A model generated the notes under the pieces. The model saw nothing but the letters and a program-made list of their open reading frames with translations, ran no database searches and was not told the DNA's origin. DNA of 64,000 nt. It comes from Falsiroseomonas sp041690465 (GTDB taxonomy: Bacteria; Pseudomonadota; Alphaproteobacteria; Acetobacterales; Acetobacteraceae). Positions within the stretch are counted from its first letter, which is position 1; each line of letters begins with the position of its first letter. This document shows positions 38,890 through 47,496 of this stretch, piece after piece. The stretch covers positions 248,001-312,000 of the forward strand of contig NZ_JAWLHG010000004.1 of assembly GCF_041690465.1 (NCBI RefSeq). Reading direction: 5' to 3'. The position numbers were made by a program, and so were the translations under genes.

Positions 38890-40071
38890 ATGCAGAGCAA
38901 TGCCGAGCGGATCCTGACGACCCACACCGGCAGCCTGCCCCGTCCGCGCGCGCTCACCCGCCTGTATGCGAGGCGCGCCAGGGGCGAGGCGGTGGACCTG
39001 GCGGAGCTGCATGCCGCCGCCCGTGCCGCGGTGCAGGCCATCGTCCCGAAGCAGCTCGCCGCCGGCATCGACATCCCCAATGACGGCGAGCAGGGGCGTG
39101 AATCCTTCGTGCTCTACCTGCGCGATCGCCTCACGGGCCTTGGTGGCGAGAGCCGGCGCGTGCCCTTCCAGGACGTCGCCGCCTACCCCGACTTCCAGGA
39201 AGAGTTGAAAGCCAGCTTCGCGGGCAGGGAGACGGCGAGCCTCACCTCCCACCTGCCGGCTGCGATCGGTCCCGTGGCCTATGTCGGCGCCGAGGCGATG
39301 CGGGCGGAATGCGCGGAGTTCCGCAACGCGCTGAGCGCAGCCGGCGCGGGGCAGCGTCAGGCCTTCATGGCCGCGCCCTCCCCCGGCATCGTCGCCGCCG
39401 TGGTGCAGAACAAGCACTACGACACCGACGACGCCTACCTCGCCGCACTGGCAAAGGCGCTGCGGGCGGAATACGCGGCGATCATCGAGGCCGGCTTCAC
39501 CCTGCAGCTGGACTGCCCGGATCTCGCGCTGGAGCGGCACGGCGCCTGGCAGGACCGGCCGCTCTCCGACTTCCTGGATTTCTGCACGCGCGTCGTTGCC
39601 GCGATCAACGGCGCCATCGAGGGTCTGCCGCGCGAGCGCATCCGGCTGCATGTGTGCTGGGGCAACTACGAGGCGCCGCACGATGCCGACGTGCCCTTCG
39701 AGGAGATCTGGCCGGTGATCCGCCAGCTGCAGGTCGGCGCCTTCGTGCTGCCCTTCGCCAATCCGCGCCACGCGCATGAGCACCGGGTGTTCCGAAAGCT
39801 GCCGCTGGCGGAGGACCAGGTCCTGGTCGCCGGCGTGATCGACACCCTGACCAACTTCGTCGAGCACCCCGAGGTGGTCGCCGAGCGGCTGGAGCGCATC
39901 GCGCAGAGCATCGGCGACCCGACGCGACTGATGGCCGGCACGGATTGCGGCTTCGACACCTCCGCCGGGCGCGGCCGCGTGGCGGCGGATGTGGTCTGGG
40001 CGAAGCTGCGCAGCATGGCGGAAGGCGCGCGCCTGGCGTCCGACCGCCTGCTCGGCAAGGGGCGCACTTGA
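38890..40071 (+). CDS. Cobalamin-independent methionine synthase-like (MetE C-terminal) enzyme
   Basis: A 393-residue TIM-barrel protein of the UROD/MetE-C superfamily. The family start TTHTGSLPRPRALT is followed by IDIPNDGEQGRESFVLYLRD. Putative zinc ligands are His and Cys in RLHVCWGNYEAPH and a late Cys in AGTDCGFDTSAGRG. Single-barrel members of this type serve as methyltransferases or epoxide/thiol-transfer enzymes, so annotation as methionine synthase would overreach. It follows the permease operon and precedes a Bug receptor gene, hinting at catabolism of a thiol or methylated compound, which is inference. Confidence 0.88.
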   Translation: MQSNAERILTTHTGSLPRPRALTRLYARRARGEAVDLAELHAAARAAVQAIVPKQLAAGIDIPNDGEQGRESFVLYLRDRLTGLGGESRRVPFQDVAAYPDFQEELKASFAGRETASLTSHLPAAIGPVAYVGAEAMRAECAEFRNALSAAGAGQRQAFMAAPSPGIVAAVVQNKHYDTDDAYLAALAKALRAEYAAIIEAGFTLQLDCPDLALERHGAWQDRPLSDFLDFCTRVVAAINGAIEGLPRERIRLHVCWGNYEAPHDADVPFEEIWPVIRQLQVGAFVLPFANPRHAHEHRVFRKLPLAEDQVLVAGVIDTLTNFVEHPEVVAERLERIAQSIGDPTRLMAGTDCGFDTSAGRGRVAADVVWAKLRSMAEGARLASDRLLGKGRT

Positions 40072-40151
40072 TGTGCTGGCTCTGCGGCATCAGGCGCCCG
40101 CCCCAAAAGCCGAAACCGAAGCCGGCGGAACCGGCGAATGGGAGAGAGACC

Positions 40152-41132
40152 ATGAAGCGACGCACCATCCTCGCCTCCACCGCCGCAGCGCTCGCCGCAC
40201 CCGGCCTGGCCCGCGCGCAGGGCGCGGACTGGCCGGGCAACCGGCAGGTCCGCATCGTGATCACCTACCCGCCCGGCGGCACCAGCGACTTCGTGGCGCG
40301 ACTCTACGCGCAGCAGCTCGGCAAGCAGACCGGCGGCAACTTCATCGTGGAGAACCGTTCGGGCGGCGGCGGCGTGGTCGGCTGGACCAACGTGGTGCGC
40401 TCCGCCAATGACGGCACGACGCTGCTGCTGACAGACAACTCGCTCGCCACGGCGCCGCCGCTCTATCCCAATCTCGGCTTCGACGTCATGACCGACTTCA
40501 CGCCGGTCTCGCTGCTGCTGGACTACCCGACGGTCTTCGTGGTCCCCGGCAATTCACCGGCCCGCAGCCTGCGCGACTACGTGGAGATGGTGCGCGGCAA
40601 GCCGGCGGACCAGAACTTCTACGGCTCGATGGGCGCCGGCTCCTCGCCGCATCTCTACACGGAGTACCTGCAGGACATCGCCGGCATCCGCATGACGCAC
40701 GTGCCCTATCGCGGCATGGGCCCGGCCTTCGCCGACCTGCTGGCCGGGCGCGTCGGCCTGCTGATCGCCGCCCCCGCCACGGTGATGGGCGCGGTGCGCG
40801 ATGGCCGCGCGCGGGCCATCGCCATCGGCACCACCCATGGGCGCATCCCGCTGCTGCCGGACGTGCCAACGGCGAAGGAGCAGAGCTTCGATTTCACCTA
40901 TTCCTTCTGGTACGGCATGCTCGGCCCGAAGGGGATGAACCCCGCGCTGGTCACGCGCATCAAGGCGGAGCTCGACAAGGTGCTCGCCACGCCGGAGGTG
41001 CGGGAGCGCTTCGTGCAGCAGGGCGCAACACCGGTGGCGGGTGACGGCGATGCGCTGCGCGCGGTGATGCAGAGCGACCTGGCGCGTTGGAGCGAGGTGA
41101 TCCGCGTCAAGGGCATCACCATCCAGAACTAA
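40152..41132 (+). CDS. Bug-family periplasmic solute receptor
   Basis: A 326-residue TctC-like receptor. A twin-arginine-free signal peptide (KRRTILASTAAALAAPGLAR) precedes QVRIVITYPPGGTSDFVARL. Other family elements are NFIVENRSGGGGVVG, DGTTLLLTDNSLATAP, MTHVPYRGMGPAFADLLAGR. It starts at ATG 40152 behind GGAGAGAG. It lies 80 bp after the MetE-like gene and is closed by a strong terminator. No TctA/TctB genes are nearby; the ligand is unknown. Confidence 0.93.
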   Translation: MKRRTILASTAAALAAPGLARAQGADWPGNRQVRIVITYPPGGTSDFVARLYAQQLGKQTGGNFIVENRSGGGGVVGWTNVVRSANDGTTLLLTDNSLATAPPLYPNLGFDVMTDFTPVSLLLDYPTVFVVPGNSPARSLRDYVEMVRGKPADQNFYGSMGAGSSPHLYTEYLQDIAGIRMTHVPYRGMGPAFADLLAGRVGLLIAAPATVMGAVRDGRARAIAIGTTHGRIPLLPDVPTAKEQSFDFTYSFWYGMLGPKGMNPALVTRIKAELDKVLATPEVRERFVQQGATPVAGDGDALRAVMQSDLARWSEVIRVKGITIQN

Positions 41133-41141
41133 AAAGTTCGA

Positions 41142-41171
41142 GGGGCGCCGCGTCTCCGCGGCGCCCCCTTT
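41142..41171 (+). terminator. Strong bidirectional intrinsic terminator
   Basis: GGGGCGCCGCG (41142-41152) pairs perfectly with CGCGGCGCCCC (41157-41167) around a TCTC loop, followed by CTTT. On the other strand an A-run at 41131-41135 gives a T-run a few bases after the stem. It separates the convergent Bug and PhoX genes and can end both transcripts. Confidence 0.8.
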
Positions 41172-41189
41172 CGCCTGCGATGCGGCAGT

Positions 41190-43157
41190 TCAGCTGCCGA
41201 TCTCGCCGCCGCCCTTCTTCACAACCGCGATCACGGACGGCCGCGGCGGCATGCCGTCGGCGAAGTCCGGCCAGCGGGTGGAAGGACGGTCGAAGGTGCT
41301 GCCGGCGCTCTCGGCCGGATGCTGGATCGCCAGGAACACCGTGTTGCCATCCGGCGTGAAGCAGGGGCCGCAGACCTCGGCTCCGATCGGCGCCTGGTAG
41401 AACAGGCGCGTCAGCGCGCGGCCATAGCCGGAGGTGTCGGCGCCGTAGAGGCCGTCCGCCACGCCGGCCGCGCTCGGCGCGCCGTCGGTGGCGATCCAGA
41501 TGCGGCCCTTCTTGTCGAAGGCGCAGTTGTCCGGGCAGGAGAGCCAGCCCTGGTCGGAGGTGGCGCGATGGTAGCGCGCACCGGCGTCCACGCCCGGCTT
41601 GCCGGCCATCAGGAACATCTCCCACCGGCCTTCCGTGGCGGCATGGTCCACGCGCGCCGTGCCGGCACCCGGAGGGATGATCTCGATGATGTGGCCCTGG
41701 GTGTTGGCGGCGCGGGGATTGGCCGCGTTCACCTGCTGCGCCGTGCGACGGGAGTTGTTGGTCAGCAGGACATAGATCCGCCCGTTCACCGGGTTCGGCT
41801 CCACGTCTTCGGGCCGGTCCATCGGCGTGGCGCCGAGCAGGTCGGCGGCGCGGCGGGTGTTGATGGCCACCTCGGCCTGGCTGGCGAAGCCGTTCGCCGC
41901 GGTGAGTGGGCCCTGGCCATGCGTCAGCGCCAGCCACTCCACCTTACCGTCGTCGAGGAACTTGGCAGCGTAGAGCGTGCCGTCATCCAGCAGGTCCCGG
42001 TTCGCCGCGCGGTCGTTCGGGTTCCACGGGCGCGCGGTGACGAACTTGTAGACGTAGTCGAAGCGCTCGTCGTCGCCCATGTAGATCACCACGCGGCCAT
42101 CGGCGCTGAGGGCGTGGTGGCAGCCCTCATGCTTGAAGCGGCCGAGCGCGGTGCGCTTCACCGGCACGCTCTGCGGGTCATAGGGGTCGAATTCGACGAT
42201 CCAGCCGAAGCGGTTGGGCTCGTTCGGCTCCTTGTCGAGGTTGAAGCGATCCATGGTGTTCGGCCAGGCATAGGAGGCGCGGCGCGCGATGCCGTAGCGC
42301 TTGTAGGCCTCGGCCTGCGGGCCGGTCTCGGCGGCGGCACCACCGAAATACTGGTTGAAGTTCTCCTCGGCGGTCAGCACCGTGCCCCAGGGCGTGTTGC
42401 CGCCGGCACAGTTGTTCAGCGTGCCGCGAACGCGGGTGCCGGTGGCATCGGCCGAAGTCCGCATCAGCGCATGGCCCGCGGCGGGGCCGCTGATGCGCAT
42501 CTCGGTCTCGCCGGTGATCCGGCGATTGTAGCGGCTGTCGCGGACATAGTTCCAGGCGCCGTTCTGCTTGCGGATCTCGACCACCGCCATGCCATGCGCC
42601 ATCAGCTCGACCTGCGCCTGCTCCGGCGTCACGCGCTGGCGGGCGGCGCTGCCGGCGGGCATGCCGGGGAACATCAGCTGCGTCGAGCAGTATTCGTGAT
42701 TGACGCAGAGCAGCCCGTGCTCGGAGCTGTTCGAGCCGGCGGGCAGCGGCATGAAGTCCAGATAGTCGCAGTTGTAGCCGAACTGCTGCGCCTGGGCGGC
42801 GCCGGTCTGCGCGCGCGGATCGAAGGCCGGCGCGTCGGAGGAGAGCGGATCGCCCCAGCGGATGATCGTCTGGCTTTCGTAGCCATCCGCCACCGCGTCG
42901 CGCTGGCCGAGTTGGTGACGCAGCTCGGTGAAGGTCAGGCTGGAGGGGCCGTTGGCCTGCGCCAGTGCCGGCTCGGCGGCAGCGACCAGCTGGTCGGTGA
43001 GCGTCGCCGCGGCGGCAGCGCCGCCAAGGCCGAGCAGCGCGGCGCGGCGGGTCAACCGGCGCTCGGCGATCTCGCCGATGGTCTCGTTCGGCGCGGGATT
43101 GCTGCCGATATCCTCGATCTCGGTCGGCTCGTGGTCCGGCGGAAGCATGTCGGGCAT
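41190..43157 (-). CDS. PhoX-family (DUF839) alkaline phosphatase-like protein
   Basis: A 655-residue protein of the PhoX family, iron/calcium-dependent phosphatases exported by Tat. The N-terminus has the twin-arginine signal RLTRRAALLGLGGAAAAATL. The body holds LLCVNHEYCSTQLMFPG, LNNCAGGNTPWGTVLTAEEN (typical of PhoX), FKHEGCHHALSADGRVVIYM and FTPDGNTVFLAIQHPAE. The calcium/iron-binding Glu and Asp residues appear to be in place, but were not checked against a structure. The ATG at 43157 (MPDMLPPDHEPTEIED) is favoured; ATG 43217 adds 20 basic residues. Monocistronic, ending at the terminator. Confidence 0.87.
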   Translation of the reverse strand: MPDMLPPDHEPTEIEDIGSNPAPNETIGEIAERRLTRRAALLGLGGAAAAATLTDQLVAAAEPALAQANGPSSLTFTELRHQLGQRDAVADGYESQTIIRWGDPLSSDAPAFDPRAQTGAAQAQQFGYNCDYLDFMPLPAGSNSSEHGLLCVNHEYCSTQLMFPGMPAGSAARQRVTPEQAQVELMAHGMAVVEIRKQNGAWNYVRDSRYNRRITGETEMRISGPAAGHALMRTSADATGTRVRGTLNNCAGGNTPWGTVLTAEENFNQYFGGAAAETGPQAEAYKRYGIARRASYAWPNTMDRFNLDKEPNEPNRFGWIVEFDPYDPQSVPVKRTALGRFKHEGCHHALSADGRVVIYMGDDERFDYVYKFVTARPWNPNDRAANRDLLDDGTLYAAKFLDDGKVEWLALTHGQGPLTAANGFASQAEVAINTRRAADLLGATPMDRPEDVEPNPVNGRIYVLLTNNSRRTAQQVNAANPRAANTQGHIIEIIPPGAGTARVDHAATEGRWEMFLMAGKPGVDAGARYHRATSDQGWLSCPDNCAFDKKGRIWIATDGAPSAAGVADGLYGADTSGYGRALTRLFYQAPIGAEVCGPCFTPDGNTVFLAIQHPAESAGSTFDRPSTRWPDFADGMPPRPSVIAVVKKGGGEIGS

Positions 43158-43293
43158 GGGGCCTCTGTCCTGCTGGGGCGCGCGGGAGCGGCGCGCCGTC
43201 GCGGGAGCCATAGACATGCTTGGCGAAAGGCCGATGACGGAATGATGATGCAGCGATGACGCTGCACGAGCGAACGGATCATGCCGGCCCGGC

Positions 43294-44730
43294 CTATCCG
43301 CCGTAGCGCGTTGCCTTCCAGAAGCCGGGCGGCGTCTCCGTCATGCGGCGCAGGCCGGTGCGGTCGAGCGCGAGGCCGATCTCGCGCGTCGCCGCCTCCA
43401 TCACCTCCTCCTCGTCCACGCTGAGCACGCAGCGGCCGGCCATCACCACGCGGCCGCCGACCAGCACGGTATCCACGTCGGAGCCGACGGCGAAGCAGAC
43501 CAGGCGATAGAGCGGCATGTCGCCCGGCCAGAGATGCGGCCTGCGCAGCTCCACGATGGCGATGTCGGCGCGCTTGCCGGGCTCAAGGCTGCCGATCTCG
43601 GCCTCCAGACCCAGCGCGCGGGCGGCATCGCAGGTGATCATCTCAAGCGCCTTGCCGGGCGGCAGCACCTTGGCGTCGCGGAAATGGCGGCGGTGGTAGT
43701 GCATCGCCTGGAACATGTGGCGGAACATGTCGAAGCTGCGATCCGGCGCCGTGCCGTCAGAGCAGATGGCCACCGTCGCGCCCGCATCCATCAGCTCGAT
43801 CGCCGGGCAGCGGCCAGTGATGGACATGTTGGCGGAGGGGTTGTGCGCGATCTTCGTGCCGGTTTCCGCAACGATGCGGATCTCGTCCTCATGCAGGTCT
43901 ATGCAGTGGGAAAGCAACGCATCGGGGCCGAGCAGCCCCGCCGCATGCGCCGCACGCACCGTGCCACCCTTGTGGCCATCCTGGGTGAAGCCGACGCCGA
44001 GCCGCCGCGACAGCGCGCGCACCTCGCGCGCCGCGGCATCGTAGAGGCCCTCGGTCTCCGGCGTGACGCCATGCCGGCCCGGATAGGCGACCGGCGCGCA
44101 GAGCATGATGCGGCTCATCCCGTCATGCGCGCCGTGGCGCGACGCAACCAGCGCCTCGCAGACCTCCATCTGGCGTTCGAGCGTGATGTCGAGCGGTTCC
44201 GCAGCGTCGCCATTCCAGCGGTGGAAGCGGTTCGGATAGGGCGGCGGCGAGACGCCGGGGCAGAGCACGCTGCGCACGCCGACGCGCCGGTAGCCCTCGC
44301 AATGCGCTTCGGCATGCGCCGGCTCGTCGGTGCGCGAGCCATAGGCGCCGAAGATGGACAGGCCGGTGGTGACGCCGGCCTTCAGCCGCTCGAGCGCCGC
44401 CAACGCGCCGTCGGCGCCCCAGAAGTCGGGCGTGGCGCCGCGCGGGTAGATGGTCTCGACCGCTTCGGTCCAGCGCGCGGAATCGCCGCCGCCCAGCGTC
44501 TTCACGAGCGTGTGGCCGGCATGGGCGTGCGCGTCGATCAGGCCCGGCAGCACGGCCTTGCCACGCGCGGAGATCTCCGGCGTGCCGGGATGCGCATCGC
44601 GCAGCGCGGGCGTCTCGCCCACCGCAGCGATGCGGCCACCTTCGACCAGCACGGCGCCGTGTTCGATCACCCGGCGATCCGCATCCATCGTGACGACGAG
44701 GCCGTCCGCCACCAGCACCCGATCCTGCAT
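43294..44730 (-). CDS. Amidohydrolase (cytosine/TrzA/AtzB-like)
   Basis: A 478-residue metal-dependent hydrolase of the amidohydrolase superfamily, subtype of chlorohydrolases and deaminases. Metal ligands are the HxH of LIDAHAHAGHT, the His in GFTQDGHKGG, the His in LLSHCIDLHEDE, and an Asp in AICSDGTAPDR. The N-terminal composite domain (LVVTMDADRRVIEHGAVLVE) and C-terminal LEPGKRADIAIVEL are normal. The substrate could be an N-substituted heterocycle or guanine-type compound. It lies 52 bp downstream of the FGE gene on the same strand, so it may share the GntR-FGE transcript. Confidence 0.87.
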   Translation of the reverse strand: MQDRVLVADGLVVTMDADRRVIEHGAVLVEGGRIAAVGETPALRDAHPGTPEISARGKAVLPGLIDAHAHAGHTLVKTLGGGDSARWTEAVETIYPRGATPDFWGADGALAALERLKAGVTTGLSIFGAYGSRTDEPAHAEAHCEGYRRVGVRSVLCPGVSPPPYPNRFHRWNGDAAEPLDITLERQMEVCEALVASRHGAHDGMSRIMLCAPVAYPGRHGVTPETEGLYDAAAREVRALSRRLGVGFTQDGHKGGTVRAAHAAGLLGPDALLSHCIDLHEDEIRIVAETGTKIAHNPSANMSITGRCPAIELMDAGATVAICSDGTAPDRSFDMFRHMFQAMHYHRRHFRDAKVLPPGKALEMITCDAARALGLEAEIGSLEPGKRADIAIVELRRPHLWPGDMPLYRLVCFAVGSDVDTVLVGGRVVMAGRCVLSVDEEEVMEAATREIGLALDRTGLRRMTETPPGFWKATRYGG

Positions 44731-44782
44731 CTGCCGCTTCTCCCGCCTTCGACGGAGAGCTTAGCACCACTGCGCCGTGCGG

Positions 44783-45703
44783 TCAGGCGTCGTAGGCCAG
44801 GCGGCAGCCGAGATGCCCCGCGGAGGTGTCGGGGCTGCGGCCGCTGCGCGCGGCGATGCGGTAGCGATAGCAGTAGCTGCGATGGCAGAGATAGGAACCG
44901 CCCTTCATCACCCGCTCGCGCTCCGCCGTCGCTGCGCGGTTGCGCTGCTTCGCGGCGGCGGAGAGCGAACGCACGCGGAAGGCGTCGGCGCACCACTCCC
45001 AGACATTGCCGCAGATGTTGAACAGGCCGTAGCCATTGGGTGCGAAAGCATCCACCGGTGCGGTGCCGATCCAGCCATCGGCGGCGGTGTTGCGGCGGGG
45101 GAAGTCGCCCTGCCAGATGTTGCAGGGCGCGCCGGTGTCGTCCGGCTCCGCATCGCCCCAGGGGAAGCGTGCATGGTCGTTGCCGCCCTTGGCGGCGTGC
45201 TCCCACTCCGCCTCGGTGGGCAGGCGGCCGCCGGCCCAGGTGGCGAAGGCGGCGGCGTCGTTCCAGGCAATGTGGACCGCCGGGTGGCCGGCGCGCTGCG
45301 CGACATCCGACCCTGGGCCTTCCGGCGCCGCCCAATAGGCGCCGTCCACCTTGCCCCACCAGGGCGTGCCGGGTGGGGTGGGCGCATCGAGACCCTTCGG
45401 CACGAACAGGTGGAACACGTAGGACCAGCCATAGCGCTCGGCCTCCGTGCGGTAGCCGGTGGCGGCGACGAAGGCGGCGAAGCGGCGGTTGGTGACGGCA
45501 TGCGCATCCATGCGGAAGGGGCGCAGCATCACGCGCCGGGCCGGGCCCTCGCCATCCTCGCGCAGCTCCGGCGCATCGGTGCCGATGGTGGCGCTGCCGC
45601 CGGGGATCGCGACCGTCTCGGCGCGATCGCGACCGCCTCCATGGAGTGCCGGCGCCGCGGGGACGGCCCGCGCTTCGCGCCCGCCCGCGGGGCAGCAGGT
45701 CAT
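44783..45703 (-). CDS. Formylglycine-generating enzyme (sulfatase-activating)
   Basis: A 306-residue FGE/SUMF1-type protein that oxidises a Cys in C-x-P/A-x-R sulfatase motifs to formylglycine. Key family parts are GRLPTEAEWEHAAKGG, NICGNVWEWCADAF and GGSYLCHRSYCYRYR. The last holds both catalytic cysteines, Cys273 and Cys278, in the five-residue spacing of human SUMF1 Cys336/Cys341. Ca-binding and copper-binding context looks intact. Its start overlaps the GntR gene stop (ATGA), so both are co-translated. Three sulfatases with matching motifs lie within 20 kb, making this their likely activator. Confidence 0.9.
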   Translation of the reverse strand: MTCCPAGGREARAVPAAPALHGGGRDRAETVAIPGGSATIGTDAPELREDGEGPARRVMLRPFRMDAHAVTNRRFAAFVAATGYRTEAERYGWSYVFHLFVPKGLDAPTPPGTPWWGKVDGAYWAAPEGPGSDVAQRAGHPAVHIAWNDAAAFATWAGGRLPTEAEWEHAAKGGNDHARFPWGDAEPDDTGAPCNIWQGDFPRRNTAADGWIGTAPVDAFAPNGYGLFNICGNVWEWCADAFRVRSLSAAAKQRNRAATAERERVMKGGSYLCHRSYCYRYRIAARSGRSPDTSAGHLGCRLAYDA

Positions 45704-46392
45704 GCGCCCTCCAGGGCGGCGAGCCGCGCGCGGCGCACTGCCGAGAGGTGACGGCGCATCGCCGCGCGAGCCCCGGCTGCATCGCCGGCGGCGATGGCGC
45801 TGGCGATCGCCGCATGCTCTGCCAGGTTGTCGCCGCGGCGCGCCGGCGAGACGGCGAGGTCGGTCAGCCGGCTGGCCAGCGGTGCCGTCTGGTCGCGCCA
45901 CAGCGAGGCGACCAGGCGCGCCAGCGCGGTATTGCCCGAGGTCTCGGCGACCGCCAGGTGGAAGCCGCGATCGGCCTCCTCATCCGGCCGGCCGGCGGCG
46001 CGGGCCGCGGCGAGGCGGGCGAAGGCCTCGGCCACCGCGGCGCGGGCGGGCGGATCGCGGCGCGCGGCGCGGGCGGCGCATTCCGGCTCGACCAGCAGCC
46101 GCGCCTCCAGCACATCGAAGGGGCCAGGCGAGTCGGCCGACGGCGCCGGCGGCTGCGGCGCGGGCGTGCGGACATAGACGCCCGAGCCGCCGCGCACCTC
46201 GACCAGGCCTTCGAGTTCCAGGGCGATCAGCGCCTCGCGCAGCGAGGGGCGGCTGACCGCGAGGCGCTGGGCGAGTTCGCGCTCACCGGGCAGGCGGCTG
46301 CCGGGCGGCAGGTCGCCTCGCGCGATCATCGCCGCGATCTGCTCGGCGATGCGGCGGAACAGGCGACGGGGCTCGATGGGTTCGAAGGGCAT
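45700..46392 (-). CDS. GntR-family (FadR/FCD) transcriptional regulator
   Basis: A 230-residue regulator. The winged-helix domain covers about residues 8-75 (LPPGSRLPGERELAQRLAVS, SRPSLREALIALELEGLVEV), and the FCD effector domain residues 95-220, with metal-binding-type DRGFHLAVAETSGNTALARL and EHAAIASAIAAGDAAGARAA. It is the first gene of the GntR-FGE unit and is divergent from the Bug-sulfatase operon. A FadR-type inverted repeat lies in the shared 102-bp control region, so it probably regulates both directions in response to a carboxylate-like effector. Confidence 0.92.
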   Translation of the reverse strand: MPFEPIEPRRLFRRIAEQIAAMIARGDLPPGSRLPGERELAQRLAVSRPSLREALIALELEGLVEVRGGSGVYVRTPAPQPPAPSADSPGPFDVLEARLLVEPECAARAARRDPPARAAVAEAFARLAAARAAGRPDEEADRGFHLAVAETSGNTALARLVASLWRDQTAPLASRLTDLAVSPARRGDNLAEHAAIASAIAAGDAAGARAAMRRHLSAVRRARLAALEGA

Positions 46393-46417
46393 GGTCTCCG
46401 GCGCGCGACGCAGCGTG

Positions 46418-46466
46418 TTGACACCTGTTTCGCATCGGCGCCAGCATGGATCAACTGGTCAGGCCA
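46418..46466 (+). promoter_or_regulatory. Candidate promoter and GntR operator for the Bug-sulfatase operon
   Basis: In the 102-bp gap between the divergent GntR and Bug genes, TTGACA (46418-46423) forms a perfect -35. A weak -10 such as CAGCAT follows at 46442-46447 (18-bp spacing). Just downstream TGGTCAGGCCA (46456-46466) is a near-palindrome matching the TnGTnnnACnA pattern of FadR-type regulators except for one base. This layout suggests repression by the adjacent regulator. Confidence 0.45.
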
Positions 46467-46494
46467 CTTTGCCACATCACCACGGGAGGAAACC

Positions 46495-47496
46495 ATGTCC
46501 GATCACCGTTCCGGTATCGCCGCGCGGCCAGGCCGGCGTGCCGTGCTGCAGGGGATGGCGGGCGCGCTCGCGCTTCCCAGCCTCGCATGGGCCCAGGGCG
46601 AGTGGCCGGCGCGCAACATCCGCATCGTCGTGCCCTTCGCGCCGGGCGGCTCCTCCGATGTCTCGGCAAGGCTGGTGGCGAATCACCTCTCGGCGCGGCT
46701 TGGCCGACCGGTGGTGGTGGAGAACAAGCCCGGTGCCGCGACGGTGGTCGGCACGCAGGAGGTCGCACGCAGCGCACCGGATGGCTACACGCTGCTGCTG
46801 ACGCCGCCGCCCTTCGCCATCATCCCCTTCGCCTATGCCAGCCTGCCCTTCGATTCCGAGCGCGACTTCCGCCCGGTGTCGCTGCTGGTGCTGAGCCCGA
46901 ACGCGCTGCTGGTGCGTGGCGAGCTGCCGGCGCGCAACGTCGCGGAGTTCATCGCACTGGCGAAGTCGCGGCCCGGCGCGCTGAACTACGCCTCGCCGGG
47001 GAACGGATCGCTGCCGCATGTGGCGTTCGAACTGCTCAAGCTGCGCGCCGGCATCGACCTGACGCATGTGCCCTATCGCGGCGGCGGCCCGGCGGTGGCA
47101 GACCTCGCCGGCGGGCGCGTGGATGCGATGATCGCAAGCCCGCTCGAGGCCGCCGGGCAGGTGCAGGCCGGGCGCGTGCGGGCGCTGATGGTGGCGGGAA
47201 ACACCCGCATCTCCGCCTGGCCCGAGGTGCCAACCGCGGACGAAGCGGGGCTGGCGGGCTTCTCGACGCCGGGCTGGTTCGGCCTCACTGCGCCTTCCGG
47301 CGTGCCGGACGCGATCGTGGCGCGGCTCAACGCGGAAATCCGCGCGGTGCTCGGCATGGAGGAGGTGACGAAGCGCCTGGCCGACATGGGCGCGCGCGCG
47401 GCACCGGGCTCGCCGGAGGAATTCGGCCAGCTGATCGCGGCGCAGCGCACGCAATGGGCCGAAGCGGTGCGCGCGGCGGGAATCCGCATCGAATGA
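46495..47496 (+). CDS. Bug-family solute receptor, first gene of the sulfatase operon
   Basis: A 333-residue TctC-like receptor. A Tat-like basic start (RPGRRAVLQGMAGALALPSL) leads to the mature NIRIVVPFAPGGSSDVSARL. VVVENKPGAATVVGTQEVAR, SAPDGYTLLLTPPPFA and LTHVPYRGGGPAVADLAGGR are standard. The start ATG follows GGGAGGA. Its stop overlaps the start of a sulfatase gene (ATGA), so receptor and hydrolase are made together. It may bind the acid product or the ester substrate of that enzyme; neither is proven. Confidence 0.94.
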   Translation: MSDHRSGIAARPGRRAVLQGMAGALALPSLAWAQGEWPARNIRIVVPFAPGGSSDVSARLVANHLSARLGRPVVVENKPGAATVVGTQEVARSAPDGYTLLLTPPPFAIIPFAYASLPFDSERDFRPVSLLVLSPNALLVRGELPARNVAEFIALAKSRPGALNYASPGNGSLPHVAFELLKLRAGIDLTHVPYRGGGPAVADLAGGRVDAMIASPLEAAGQVQAGRVRALMVAGNTRISAWPEVPTADEAGLAGFSTPGWFGLTAPSGVPDAIVARLNAEIRAVLGMEEVTKRLADMGARAAPGSPEEFGQLIAAQRTQWAEAVRAAGIRIE

